DNA from: Cordylochernes scorpioides
Lineage: Eukaryota; Arthropoda; Arachnida; Pseudoscorpiones; Chernetidae
Reading direction: 5' to 3'
DNA length: 64,000 nt
Assembly (NCBI GenBank): GCA_030710605.1
Contig: CP092870.1
Location: 18,328,684-18,392,683, forward strand
Shown: positions 1 to 8,432 of the stretch, in pieces
Numbering within the stretch: position 1 is the first letter of the stretch
Layout of the letters: the number at the start of each line of letters is the position of its first letter
Program-made: the position numbers and the translations under genes
The notes under the pieces: model-generated
Databases searched by the model: none
What the model was told of the DNA's origin: nothing
Seen by the model: only the letters and a program-made list of their open reading frames with translations

Positions 1-97
1 GTATTCAATAAAGGTCACTGTGTATCAAATATCTCTCAGAGTTATTGTCTGAATCCCCAAAAGGTACCACTTCCTTAAGTTTTGTCCATGAGTGTAG
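1..97. mobile_element. Truncated MITE A copy at the window edge
   Basis: The segment matches the right half of the element at 41471-41690: both share the phrases AATAAAGGTCACTGTGTA and AGAGTTATTGTCTGAATCC followed by a terminal repeat reading CTTCCTTAAGTTTTGTCCATG. The left half lies outside the window. A third relative is at 55931-56130. No coding capacity; a Tc1/mariner-derived non-autonomous element is a guess. Confidence 0.6.
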
Positions 98-278
98 GTA
101 GTGCTGCTACTTGTAAGGTTATCATATAAACAAAATAACAGAAAGAAGAACAAAAAACGATAGAGAGGAGTATATTGAAAAATAAATTAAGAACTACAAT
201 TTTGTAATCAGCAACCATAATGACAAAATTGCATTATTTCGTAGAAGAATTCATTGCGTATGTTTGAACAGCCTAGAA

Positions 279-473
279 CAGGGGTCGGCAAACTCGCGAG
301 CCACATGTAGCTCTTTGGATGTGAAGCTCTTTATATAGTTCCATACGCAAATATTATTTATACGAATGCTATTTATTGTTGGCAAGAAAAATATTTTGGG
401 GCTCTTTAAAAACTTTGAAATTTTGTAAATTGAAATTTTTGACTTATCTGACTCAAAATTTTGCCGACCCCTG
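279..473. mobile_element. hAT-type MITE
   Basis: A 195-bp element begins CAGGGGTCGGCAAAC and ends with the inverse TTTGCCGACCCCTG, the terminal-repeat style of hAT transposons. The flanking octamers GCCTAGAA and TTCTAGAA agree at six of eight positions, as expected for a slightly decayed 8-bp target duplication. A diverged copy in the opposite internal orientation lies in TMTC3 intron 3 (40678-40855). No ORF. Confidence 0.8.
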
Positions 474-777
474 TTCTAGAACTTAATGGGTTCCATTAAC
501 ATACTGGCAGTTTAAAAATAATTAATGTTATTTCTAAGGTATAAAAAAGTTGATTTAAAATAGAGAATAGATAGATGACCATGTGAAATATGTATATGTG
601 TATGCATTGTCGTGGTGTCTTTCAAATCAAATAGAACCGTTCGCTCGCAGGTATAGCACACTCAGAGTAGATGCCCGCTAGGCAGTAAGGACAGTCAAAC
701 AAAAGATTGGCAGCGGAACAGAGTAATTACCAGGAAATTCCCAGTTAATCATATAAAGCCACACGGGGGGAGTCCAT
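474..777. other. No recognisable feature
   Basis: AT-rich sequence without a convincing ORF, RNA gene or repeat partner inside this window. Confidence 0.5.
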
Positions 778-910
778 TAGTGACCAAATAAACGGATTCC
801 GGTTCACAAGCCATTAATATTGTTGGGTGCTTGTTGACCGGCAGTAAGGATCCATCCAAGTTGACGGCCAAGACTGAATGTTCCCAACAAAGTCTCTCAT
901 ATCTTCATCT
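778..910. repeat. Direct repeat W, copy 1
   Basis: About 133 bp beginning TAGTGACCAAATAAACGG recurs at 2187-2324 in the same orientation with few differences, including the phrase TTGTTGGGTGCTTGTTGACC. The two copies bracket about 1.3 kb that contains the hammerhead fold-back element. They are not obviously LTRs because they lack TG/CA ends and a target duplication. Could be a SINE or solo fragment. Confidence 0.65.
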
Positions 911-1028
911 CAGAATGTTTAGATGTAGAAAGTACTTTTTTTTTCAAATTTAAAATACAATTGAGTATATCTGTGAAAAATATTTTTTAAAATAAAATAA
1001 AAAAGGTCAGGTGTTGGTATTAAAATAA

Positions 1029-1369
1029 AAAAAAGGCCTATCCTGACTACGTTCACATGAACTTTTTATATGGCAGAGCGCCATCTAATTTACTCAAGTT
1101 TGTCCTTAAATATCCATTTCTTGATTTCTCAAGAAGCCTTTGGGACAAAAGCATTTTTGGTCGTAGAGGTACAGCCTGTACCACGCTGACGAGGGCCAAC
1201 AGCCCGAAACGCATTCGTGGTTGGCTTTTCTTTATTTATCAAAAATATGGGTTGGCGAAATATCAATGAACAGGCTAAATCGATGTTTAGTTGATTTCTA
1301 ATCAACTAGATTGCGCTCTGCCATCTAAAAAGCCCATGTGCTCGAGGTCAGGATATGCCTTTTTTGATT
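1029..1369. mobile_element. Fold-back element with ~60-bp terminal inverted repeats
   Basis: The left arm begins AAAAAAGGCCTATCCTGAC and continues through CATATGGCAGAGCGCCATCT-like sequence; the right arm (about 1312-1369) is its inverse, ending GGTCAGGATATGCC plus T run. Between the arms is a hammerhead-like motif at 1180-1221. The short ORF at 1057-1269 crosses the arm and has no recognisable protein. The family could be a MITE or a Penelope-like/retrozyme derivative; only the inverted arms and the ribozyme core are directly visible. Confidence 0.65.
1180..1221 (+). ncRNA. Hammerhead-ribozyme-like motif (type I layout)
   Basis: The conserved core CTGACGAG (1186-1193) is followed by a stem II hairpin GGGC-CAACA-GCCC and the second core box GAAAC (1206-1210). 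Stem I closes perfectly: ACCACG (1180-1185) pairs with CGTGGT (1216-1221). Stem III between them is minimal and the predicted cleavage triplet is ATT, after position 1215. Very short stem III helices are known from hammerheads of Penelope-like elements, which can act as dimers. Activity is an inference; the weak stem III and non-GUC triplet may make it slow or inactive. Confidence 0.55.
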
Positions 1370-2186
1370 TTATAAATACAAGTATAAATTACAAGTATAA
1401 ATTAGTTTAATAAATACTTGTATATATAAAGATCTTCCAAGAAGTCAATGACACGTTTTCTGCGTAATGGATACTTTCTAGTTGAGATAGTGTACTTCTG
1501 TGCACACCCCCGAGCTGGTCTTGGTCAAAAGATGACCACCTGTAATATCAGAGTGAACACATAATATAGGATTTCGTTAAAATGCATCAGTTCCAAATTC
1601 GGTATGTATTAAAGTTTCACCTTCTAGCCCCTTTGTGTTAGAGCTTTTAGAGACAATTCTGTAAATTGTTTCAGTTTAAAGGTTTCTGGAGATACCTCAA
1701 CGATGTTGTATTATATAGCATAAAGAATTTATTCTCAGCACTAATATCAGGCATTTTTTCGGGAAACCAGAAAGAAAGGTTTGATAATGAAGTAATTTCG
1801 TCCGATTCATTCTTCTTATGAATATTTGAAAATATTTATAATTATATTTTGTATGTGTGTGCTTATATGTTTTCTTATATTTCTTACTTAAATGCTTTAC
1901 TAGGTCAACAAAATGGAAGTTTATTATTGGTATAAAATGGAAAGATTTGACCATGTCTTTGTGAAGAACCCAATATACTCTTCTTTTCTCAGGTATACCA
2001 TTGATGAGTATTGTAGAAACACTTTGAATACTTGGGATTTCTGTCTCTTCTCATCTAGTCGTGGTCTTGTCGTAGTACTTGGGAGCACGTCAACAAACCT
2101 TTGATAGGCTTTTAAAGAGGCAATTATATTTAAACTCTGTTTTTAGATCTTGAAAATAAAGATACTTCGGCCTGTAAATCTTTTTA
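1370..2186. other. No recognisable gene
   Basis: AT-rich sequence. Short ORFs on both strands (for example 1697-1954 minus and 1913-2104 plus) have low-complexity, unrelated translations and overlap each other. No RNA gene or repeat family was recognised. Confidence 0.45.
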
Positions 2187-2324
2187 TAGTGACCAAATAA
2201 ACGGATTCCGGTTCACAAGCCATTAATATTGTTGGGTGCTTGTTGACCGGCAGTAAGGATCCATCCAAGTTGACGGCCGAGACTGAATGTTCCCTACAAA
2301 GTTTTCGTCCCTCATATCTTCATC
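2187..2324. repeat. Direct repeat W, copy 2
   Basis: Second copy of the repeat described at 778-910, with a small insertion (TTTTCG) near its end. Confidence 0.65.
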
Positions 2325-2440
2325 GATTTTTAGAGTTTAAACTAATAAATGAACTAATAGTTTATTGTTTTATCTGAAAGAAATAGAGATTAGATGTTCT
2401 AAATTAAATCATCCCTAAGTATTACACTACCATATATTAT

Positions 2441-2527
2441 ATTAAAACGTCGGTGGCCGTCGGTATAAACCGTTGGTTTCCGACTGCCATGAACCGGGAT
2501 CGAATCCCGCAATGTACACTTTTTTCT
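2441..2527 (+). mobile_element. tRNA-derived SINE-like fragment
   Basis: GGGATCGAATCCC matches a Pol III B box and is followed about 10 bp later by a T run. The preceding CGTCGGT...GACTGCCATGAACC resembles a related minus-strand copy at 34398-34470. There is no full cloverleaf, so it is read as a decayed SINE head rather than a tRNA gene. Confidence 0.4.
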
Positions 2528-2630
2528 GTGAAGAACCTGTTCATATTTTTGATTGTAAATAACATAAGCTAGTTTGCTCTTTTTGAGCGGTGCCTAATAA
2601 ATTTATTTTGGGAAAGGGAAATATTATATT

Positions 2631-2905
2631 AAATCTTCAATTAAAAGGCACATTTTGAATCAAAATATCGTTTATTTTACCAATATTTCAGTTGGCTGAA
2701 CGCCAACCATTATCAAGGTATAATAACATATTAATGTGTTATGAAAAAGGCATCTCCTTATCGTGCAACTGAAAGTTGCTGATGGCGTGTCAACAACAAA
2801 AGCAGCGCCACATAAATGGTTGATAAAGGTTGGCATTCAGCCAACTGAAATATTGGTAAAATAAATGTTATTTTGATACAATATATGCCTTTCAATTAAA
2901 GATTT
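2631..2905. mobile_element. Fold-back MITE U
   Basis: Terminal arms of about 85 bp are inverted copies: AAATCTTCAATTAAAAGGCA at the left and its inverse at the right, including CAGTTGGCTGAACGCCAACC / GGTTGGCATTCAGCCAACTG. The internal part contains AAAAAGGCATCTCCTTATCG and GAAAGTTGCTGATGGC, which are shared with the palindromic element at 34839-35057. No ORF. Confidence 0.75.
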
Positions 2906-4440
2906 ATTTATAGATTGTTCTATTTAAAAAAATGATATTAAAAATGATTCTATACAACCTCACATATGGCCATAGAATAAGATGGAGGAACAAGGGTGGC
3001 AAAACTTGCGTAGACAGCAGCAGCAGCCATTCAATATGGGCATCAGGCAGGAACATCAAACATTTATAGCCCACAGCTGACCCAACTAATGCACCCAAGT
3101 AAAAAAAGCGACGTTAAATGTTTAATGGCCTAATTCTGCATCTTAAGAAGCTTTGCTCGCTTGAACGGAGGTGTCCCTTCTCTAATGGACACCGCTGTGT
3201 TTTCTTCTACCTCCATCTTTCTATGTAAGGCCAAACTTCTGAACGTTTCTTAGTTGAAAGATCCTATGGGACACTCTCTACGGTTTAGTAGTGAATAACT
3301 ATCTGATGGTATTTCTTGTAATCAAACTTTATAAAGAGTCGTATGCAGACATTGCCACGGAATGTAGATGGTCTCACGATCATTTTATTACCAGTAGTCT
3401 GTAGGGATTCACCCTGGTCACATTACTTGTTAACACGAAATGTTAGTGTTTTTCAACTGTGGCTGAAATTGAAGCTTTACATGATAAGAAACTAAAGTTG
3501 GTCACACGGCGAAGTGCTTAGTGTATATAACATCCAATGGAGGTTATTTGAAGGAATTATTTGCCTAAACTGACTTATTTTTGCTTAAAATGTGTTTAAT
3601 ATATCGGCTTAGTAGTAAAAATATTATATAAGGCGTGTTAAAAGAGTTTTGAAACATGCCAGGTATGTAATGCCTAAAAGGTCATTTCTTACATTATAGA
3701 AAGAAAATTTGAGTTTTCAATTCCAAAGGTTATAATCTCTTGTATATTAAAAATAGAGATATATTGTATTGGAAACTGGCAGCTTTGGTTTAGTTGTAGA
3801 ATATCAGAAAACTTGTAATCTTCATATTCTTTCGATAACTGATTCTTTTCTTGAATCAAGAACCGTAGAAATTCCACGAAAAAACACAAACAAAAATCCC
3901 AAGGAATTATTCCCATAAATAATTCCAAAAGATTTTTGTTCGAATTTTTAAAAGACTCTCTTGATAATTGATGCAGCAGATTGTCGGACATGATTGTGTT
4001 TAATGGAGCGCAGAATGTAAAACAATTTCTTATCGTATATCCTGCTTTTAATGCTACAACTAGAAGCTAGAAAGAGATAGACTTTACTGTATTTGAAGAT
4101 ACGAAGAACAAGTATAAAAATGGGATGCCTGTTGTAGATATACATTTAAGTCAATATATTCGAATTTGTGTGTATTGTACATTATATATTCTAAAATCTT
4201 CTATAAAACACATATCTATCTCTCTCTCTCTCTCTCTCATAATTTTACTTCATATTTATAATATAAATATTTAGTGTAATATAACAATTGTGTATTTTAT
4301 GTGGTTTTGATGCAAGTGTTCCTTGCGGGATGCCACTCTGCTGCAGCGCGCTGACAAATAAATTAAACAAATATACACTCATAGACAAAACTCTAAAAGG
4401 TTTCATATTTTAAGCACAAACCACTCTTTATTTGCTTATA
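2906..4440. other. Gene-poor AT-rich stretch
   Basis: No convincing gene. Minus-strand ORFs at 2904-3098, 3689-3991 and 3948-4145 are short and unlike known proteins. The stretch includes the dinucleotide run at 4217-4238. Confidence 0.45.
4217..4238. repeat. (TC)n microsatellite
   Basis: An uninterrupted run of TC dinucleotides of about 22 bp. Confidence 0.9.
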
Positions 4441-5168
4441 CAAGGTGGGATCAATAAATAAGGTGAATTATAATTTATTTAAAAAATAAGAACGATATTA
4501 AAAATTAGGACTTGATTTATTCAAAATAATCACCTTGGCTTTCTATACATCGTCTCCATCGTTCTGGCAACTTGTAAATACCCTCTTTATAGGCACTCTT
4601 AGGAAGCGTGTGAAAAAATCTTGCACCACTTTCTGGACATCTTCATCCGAGTCAAATCGCTTTCCCTTTAACTCCTTCTTTAGTAGTCCAAAAACGATGT
4701 AGTCAGAGGGGGCTAGGTCTGGACTATATGCAGGATGTTCTAAAACTTCAAAACCTAATTTAATGATTGTAGATACAGTTTTACATGATGTATGCGGCCT
4801 TTGAAACCCGAATACGGTTAAGTTTTTGGTCCAAATTAAGGAAATGTGGAATTCGTCCATTTTTGAACTCGTTAACCCATTTATAAATGTTTTTTTTTAG
4901 ACAAACAAGACTCACCATAGATATTTTTTATTCTTTGGCATATTTGAGATGTTTGAATACCTTCTGCATTCAAGAAACGAATAACTGCACGTTGTTCAAG
5001 CGTGGTGCAATCCTTCAAAGGAGCTTCCAAGGAGCGTGGGAAAAAAGAACAGAACACCTTAAATAGTCTCTCGATGTTATATTTTAATATTCTGTGGTTT
5101 AAATTATTTTTGCTTTTTTAATTTTTAAGAAATAAGATAATTCACCTTATTTATTGATCCCCCCCTTG
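4441..5168 (-). mobile_element. Internally deleted mariner element
   Basis: Inverted termini CAAGGTGGGATCAATAAA (left) and the inverse TTTATTGATCCCCCCCTTG (right) are flanked by TA on both sides, the Tc1/mariner target duplication. At 728 bp it is little more than half of a full mariner (about 1.3 kb). It carries the remnants of a transposase on the minus strand. Confidence 0.88.
4543..5070 (-). pseudogene. Mariner transposase remnant
   Basis: Reading the minus strand, 5070-4910 encodes an N-terminal helix-turn-helix region (LEQRAVIRFLNAEG and RIKNIYGESCLS), then stops and frame breaks occur. The open stretch 4860-4543 encodes the C-terminal catalytic end with YSPDLAPSDY, the mariner motif containing the third catalytic aspartate, followed by LKKELKGKRFDSDEDVQ. 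The central portion with the first two catalytic aspartates is missing. The enzyme would cut and paste its own element; this copy is dead. Confidence 0.85.
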
Positions 5169-5290
5169 TATAACACGGCGGATTTCCCCCACATGTGAAT
5201 TCAAATGTTCTCCTTAAAATATATATATATTCAAAAAAGATGCATATATTGGATTCATAATTATTTTATTGTTCCAATATATATATAAGA

Positions 5291-5455
5291 ACAGGGCTCC
5301 TCTCCCGTCAAATTAAACATCAAAACTAGACACCATCTATTGACCGTCGCTGCAAACTAGCGGCCTCGGGTCGGTGACAAATCACAACACCAGCTTTGTC
5401 AAACTGAGAAGCGTCCACCTAGAGACCATGGTTTTGGGCTAATGGCCCTCGCCAG
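5291..5455 (-). repeat. Left arm of Penelope-type inverted repeat
   Basis: About 165 bp inverted relative to 5500-5668, with clear matches such as CACAACACCAGCTTTG and AAACTGAGAAGCGTC. The arm carries a decayed hammerhead (5418-5461). Because a Penelope-like coding remnant in matching orientation lies about 1.2 kb away, these arms are interpreted as pseudo-LTR sequence of that family; this is an inference. Confidence 0.65.
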
Positions 5456-5461
5456 CCTAGG
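5418..5461 (-). ncRNA. Decayed type I hammerhead ribozyme
   Basis: On the minus strand stem I (CCTAGG with TCTAGG), stem II (GGGC...GCCC) and stem III (ACC..GGT) all form, and the cleavage triplet GTC is present. The catalytic boxes are damaged: CTGGCGAG has G for the invariant A, and CAAAAC replaces CGAAAC. It should be catalytically dead, but the architecture is diagnostic. Confidence 0.65.
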
Positions 5462-5493
5462 ACTGACTTTATTCCATGAGATTCACACTGGAT

Positions 5494-5538
5494 CCAATAG
5501 ATGACGAGGGCCATTGGCCCGAAACCTTGGTCTCTAGG
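5494..5538 (+). ncRNA. Decayed type I hammerhead ribozyme, second copy
   Basis: ATGACGAG, stem II GGGCCATTGGCCC-like hairpin, an intact CGAAAC box, stem III ACCTTGGT and triplet GTC are present. The first invariant C of CTGANGA is A and the 5' half of stem I is lost. The damaged positions differ from those in the copy at 5418-5461, so each retains what the other lost. Confidence 0.6.
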
Positions 5539-5668
5539 TAGACGCTTCTCAGTTTGCCAAAGCTGGTGTTGTGGCTTTTTCACCGACTCGAGGCCGTTAG
5601 TTTGTGGCGATGGGCAATAGATGCATCTAGTTTTGACGTTTACTTTGACGGGAAAGGCACCCTGTGCA
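5500..5668 (+). repeat. Right arm of Penelope-type inverted repeat
   Basis: Inverse partner of 5291-5455. The spacer between arms is about 45 bp. The ORF at 5419-5703 on the minus strand is a by-product of this palindrome and is not taken as a gene. Confidence 0.65.
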
Positions 5669-5675
5669 TTTTTAG

Positions 5676-5876
5676 ATAAATTTCCTCCCTGCAAAATGCC
5701 CATATATGTAATATATACATGCTAAAAGGTACACAACTTCCTTAAGTTTTGTTCATGTAAATGTTCATTTTTCTATTCAGAAAAAAAAAATTCCGCTGAT
5801 AAACGAAGAAAAAGATAGTTTGCCTTTGACAGCACCATGCAGATAAAATGGCTTTGAGTATTTTTAATGGATAAGA
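5676..5876. repeat. 201-bp direct repeat, copy 1
   Basis: Nearly identical to 6434-6634 in the same orientation. Contains GCAAAATGCCCATATATG and the MITE A end phrase ACTTCCTTAAGTTTTG. The equal length and high similarity suggest a recent duplication or the ends of a small terminal-repeat element; no TG/CA termini are evident. Confidence 0.8.
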
Positions 5877-6433
5877 GAAATTTTACGTCACGCCGATATC
5901 TTGAACAATCTATAAAGAAAAACCAAAGGAAATTATTTAATGTTAGATTTTATTATATATAGAGGGCTTTCTTCTCAGCTTTCTTTCGGCTGAATGTTGC
6001 AAAAATGTCGACCGATATATTTTTCTTGCGTTTCTCTTTTCGCCATTTTAATGTAAGGGTGCTGTAGGTGTGCGGGGATTAAAACTCCTTTATGTCAATA
6101 TTTCAGAATATTATTGGTGAATTCTATAAGAAGGCAAGTTTATAATAGTTCAACTATGGGAGAATATTTTAAGTATCCAAATAATATGGCCACATGTGTG
6201 GAATATATTTGATGGCAAAATTATGTATTCCAGGATTTTTTTTTTTCATATTTTTTCTACAAAATATATGAGAAGAGTAAATTTCTTCTAACCCCCCCCC
6301 CTCTCCATACACATCTTCAGCTTCGCTACAGAAGTGGAAGCTTTGGGAGAAATATGATGCGTCTTACACTTCATCAAACGGAATTCACTCGAGAAGAAGA
6401 ATAATTTCTATTCAACCTATGTTGGGCACTTAC
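5877..6433. other. Spacer between the 201-bp direct repeats
   Basis: 557 bp, AT-rich, with a homopolymer C run near 6292-6300 and no ORF of note. Confidence 0.5.
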
Positions 6434-6634
6434 ATAAATTTCCCTTCTGCAAAATGCCCATATATGTAATATATACATGCTAAAAGGTACACAACTTCCT
6501 TAAGTTTTGTTCATGTAAATGTTCATTTTTCTATTCAGAAAAAAAAAATTCCGCTGATAAACGAAGAAAAAGATAGTTTGCCTTTGACAGCACCATGCAG
6601 ATAAAATGGCTTTGAGTATTTTTAATGGATAAGA
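6434..6634. repeat. 201-bp direct repeat, copy 2
   Basis: Second copy of 5676-5876, the same length. Confidence 0.8.
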
Positions 6635-6880
6635 TATACGTTCTCACAATGAGTATCTTTTTTATCTAAAAAACGCTAGCTTTCAAGCGTTATTCGCTCT
6701 TCAACGGGCTTACAAAAATATCAACTTGATCCCACCAGAAATATTTACAAAAAACAAACGCGCGCCGCGTGGATATTTATAACTGAAAATTTTGAATTGG
6801 TTTGTAATTTAACTATTTTAAATATTTTATGGAATATATCTATTTTAATTTTTAGGGCATCCAGAACCTATAAAATTAAT

Positions 6881-7774
6881 CTATTGATTTCTTCTGAGAT
6901 ATCGGTATTGTGATGGTAAATCTATTTTTCTGTTTATGCTGTTGTATTCATTGGAAACAAGAGATTCTAATAGTAACCGTTGGAATTTGTTCTTAATGTC
7001 TTTGTAGTGGCATTTCGTTTGTGTTATGTTAAATTGGTGACCGGTCTGTGCAATATGTTGATAGATCATAGAACGTTGGTCTTTTGTTCTGATATTTCTG
7101 TTATGTTCGTTTAGTCTAACTTGTATCGATCTTCCTGTCTCACCTATGTAGGTAGCATTGCAATCTTGGCATTGAATTGAGTAAATTGCATTGGTGTGAA
7201 TTTTAGGTTCCAGTTGTTTTTCAGATTTAGTTATGGGATTTCTAAGAAGTTAACCTATGGATCGATGATTACTAAAATACGTTTGAATTCCTTGTCTGCG
7301 AAGAATATGGGCTATTTTTTCATTACATTTTGAATAAGGGAGAATGCATTTGTTTCTAAATACTTTAGCTGCTCTATGTGGCGAGGCGTTAAAACTGTGT
7401 TTATTGATAAATTGTGAAGAATAACCTCTCAGGCTAAGGTTTTTGAGGATATTTTCTTTTTCCAGCTTCTTAAAAACAGGCAGGGAGCAATGGGTTTGGA
7501 TTCTTTTAGTAAGCGTTTTGACAATTGTTATTTTAGGTCCTATTGGATTGTATGATCTGAAGTGTAAATATGAAAGATTTAAATTTTGTTTATAATATAC
7601 TGAAGTATGGTATCTTTCAGGAGTTCTAATTACAAGAATATCCAGGTATGGTAGTACTTGATTGCGTTCAGTTTCCATAGTAAATTTAAGGTGGCTATTA
7701 TACTTATGCAAGGTTTCCAAGATCAAAAGATCATCCTCGTGGTGATATTCACAAAATATGTCATCAACATATCA
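6881..7774 (-). pseudogene. Penelope-like element remnant: RT C-terminus plus GIY-YIG endonuclease
   Basis: Minus-strand reading begins with YVDDIFCEYHHEDD (7771 downwards), the catalytic motif C region of Penelope-like reverse transcriptase; the codon just before it is TGA where an Arg is usual. The open frame 7726-7250 continues with the family's post-catalytic region (LPYLDILVIR, TSVYYKQ, HRAAKVFRNK). A stop near 7250 breaks it, after which the frame gives IYSIQCQDCNATYIGETGRS and LNEHNRNIR, a GIY-YIG nuclease with its Cys-rich CxxC, ending at 6881. Such elements prime reverse transcription at nicks made by this nuclease. The N-terminal RT half is absent, so this is a dead 5'-truncated copy. 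Confidence 0.85.
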
Positions 7775-8005
7775 TTACATATATACAAAGTTTTTACTAA
7801 CTAAACAAGACAACCATTTTGTTAGGCGTAATTTTTATAACATAAACAAAGAAAGATTATGATAACTGTACATAAAAGATTATTATTGATTCAGGTTATC
7901 ACAAAATATATTCCACAAGTGCTACCGAGGGCTCTCACAGGGAGTTTTCTCACTTGACTTAGCTGATGTGGCATTGAGACTAACTGGCTGTCTATTTTCC
8001 CCATT
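7775..8005. other. Left flank of the BEL insertion
   Basis: AT-rich sequence without features, ending in the target-site duplication used by the BEL element. Confidence 0.5.
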
Positions 8006-8010
8006 AGGAA
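8006..8010. repeat. BEL target-site duplication (left)
   Basis: AGGAA, repeated at 19303-19307 immediately outside the other LTR. Five base pairs is usual for BEL/Pao. Confidence 0.85.
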
Positions 8011-8363
8011 TGTCGCGTTCAGCGGCGCAGCGCCCAGGCTCTATTTTGCCCAGACGCCCGAAGTCTCTTATTCTGGTCCCGGGGAGGAAAAAATCCGTGG
8101 AATCTCAAGGGTAAAGAAGAGCGATTCCCAAGAAGTCAAATCCGCGGAAGTGTCTAAGGCAGGTATCAACCAAGGCGTAGACCTCTCGAGAGCGGGCCGA
8201 GAAACCACACGACTCTAACCAGTCAACTACTTTATTTTTTGTCACGAATATATATACATATAAATATTTACATATGGCAAATATGTTTCTTATAATGGAT
8301 TAAATTTACATATATTTAAAAAATATATAAATCTATAAGAAAAATAACATTCTTTTCCCAACA
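8011..8363 (-). repeat. BEL 3' LTR (353 bp)
   Basis: Starts TGTCGCG and ends CCCAACA on the plus strand, giving the TG...CA ends of LTRs. It matches 13642-13840 plus 19190-19302; the first 47 bp (8011-8057, the U5 end in element orientation) have no counterpart in the 5' copy. Confidence 0.9.
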
Positions 8364-8376
8364 TACTCCCACCTTG
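8364..8376 (-). promoter_or_regulatory. BEL polypurine tract candidate
   Basis: On the minus strand the bases just before the 3' LTR read AAGGTGGGAGTA, a purine-rich stretch in the place where plus-strand DNA synthesis is primed. Confidence 0.55.
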
Positions 8377-8432
8377 AGTTTTTCTACAGAAACTCAACCA
8401 ATAGTTGGGAAACGACCGTTCATTCCAGTTCT

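Noticed and set aside
5419-5703. 94-codon minus ORF
   Set aside because: By-product of the hammerhead-bearing inverted repeat.
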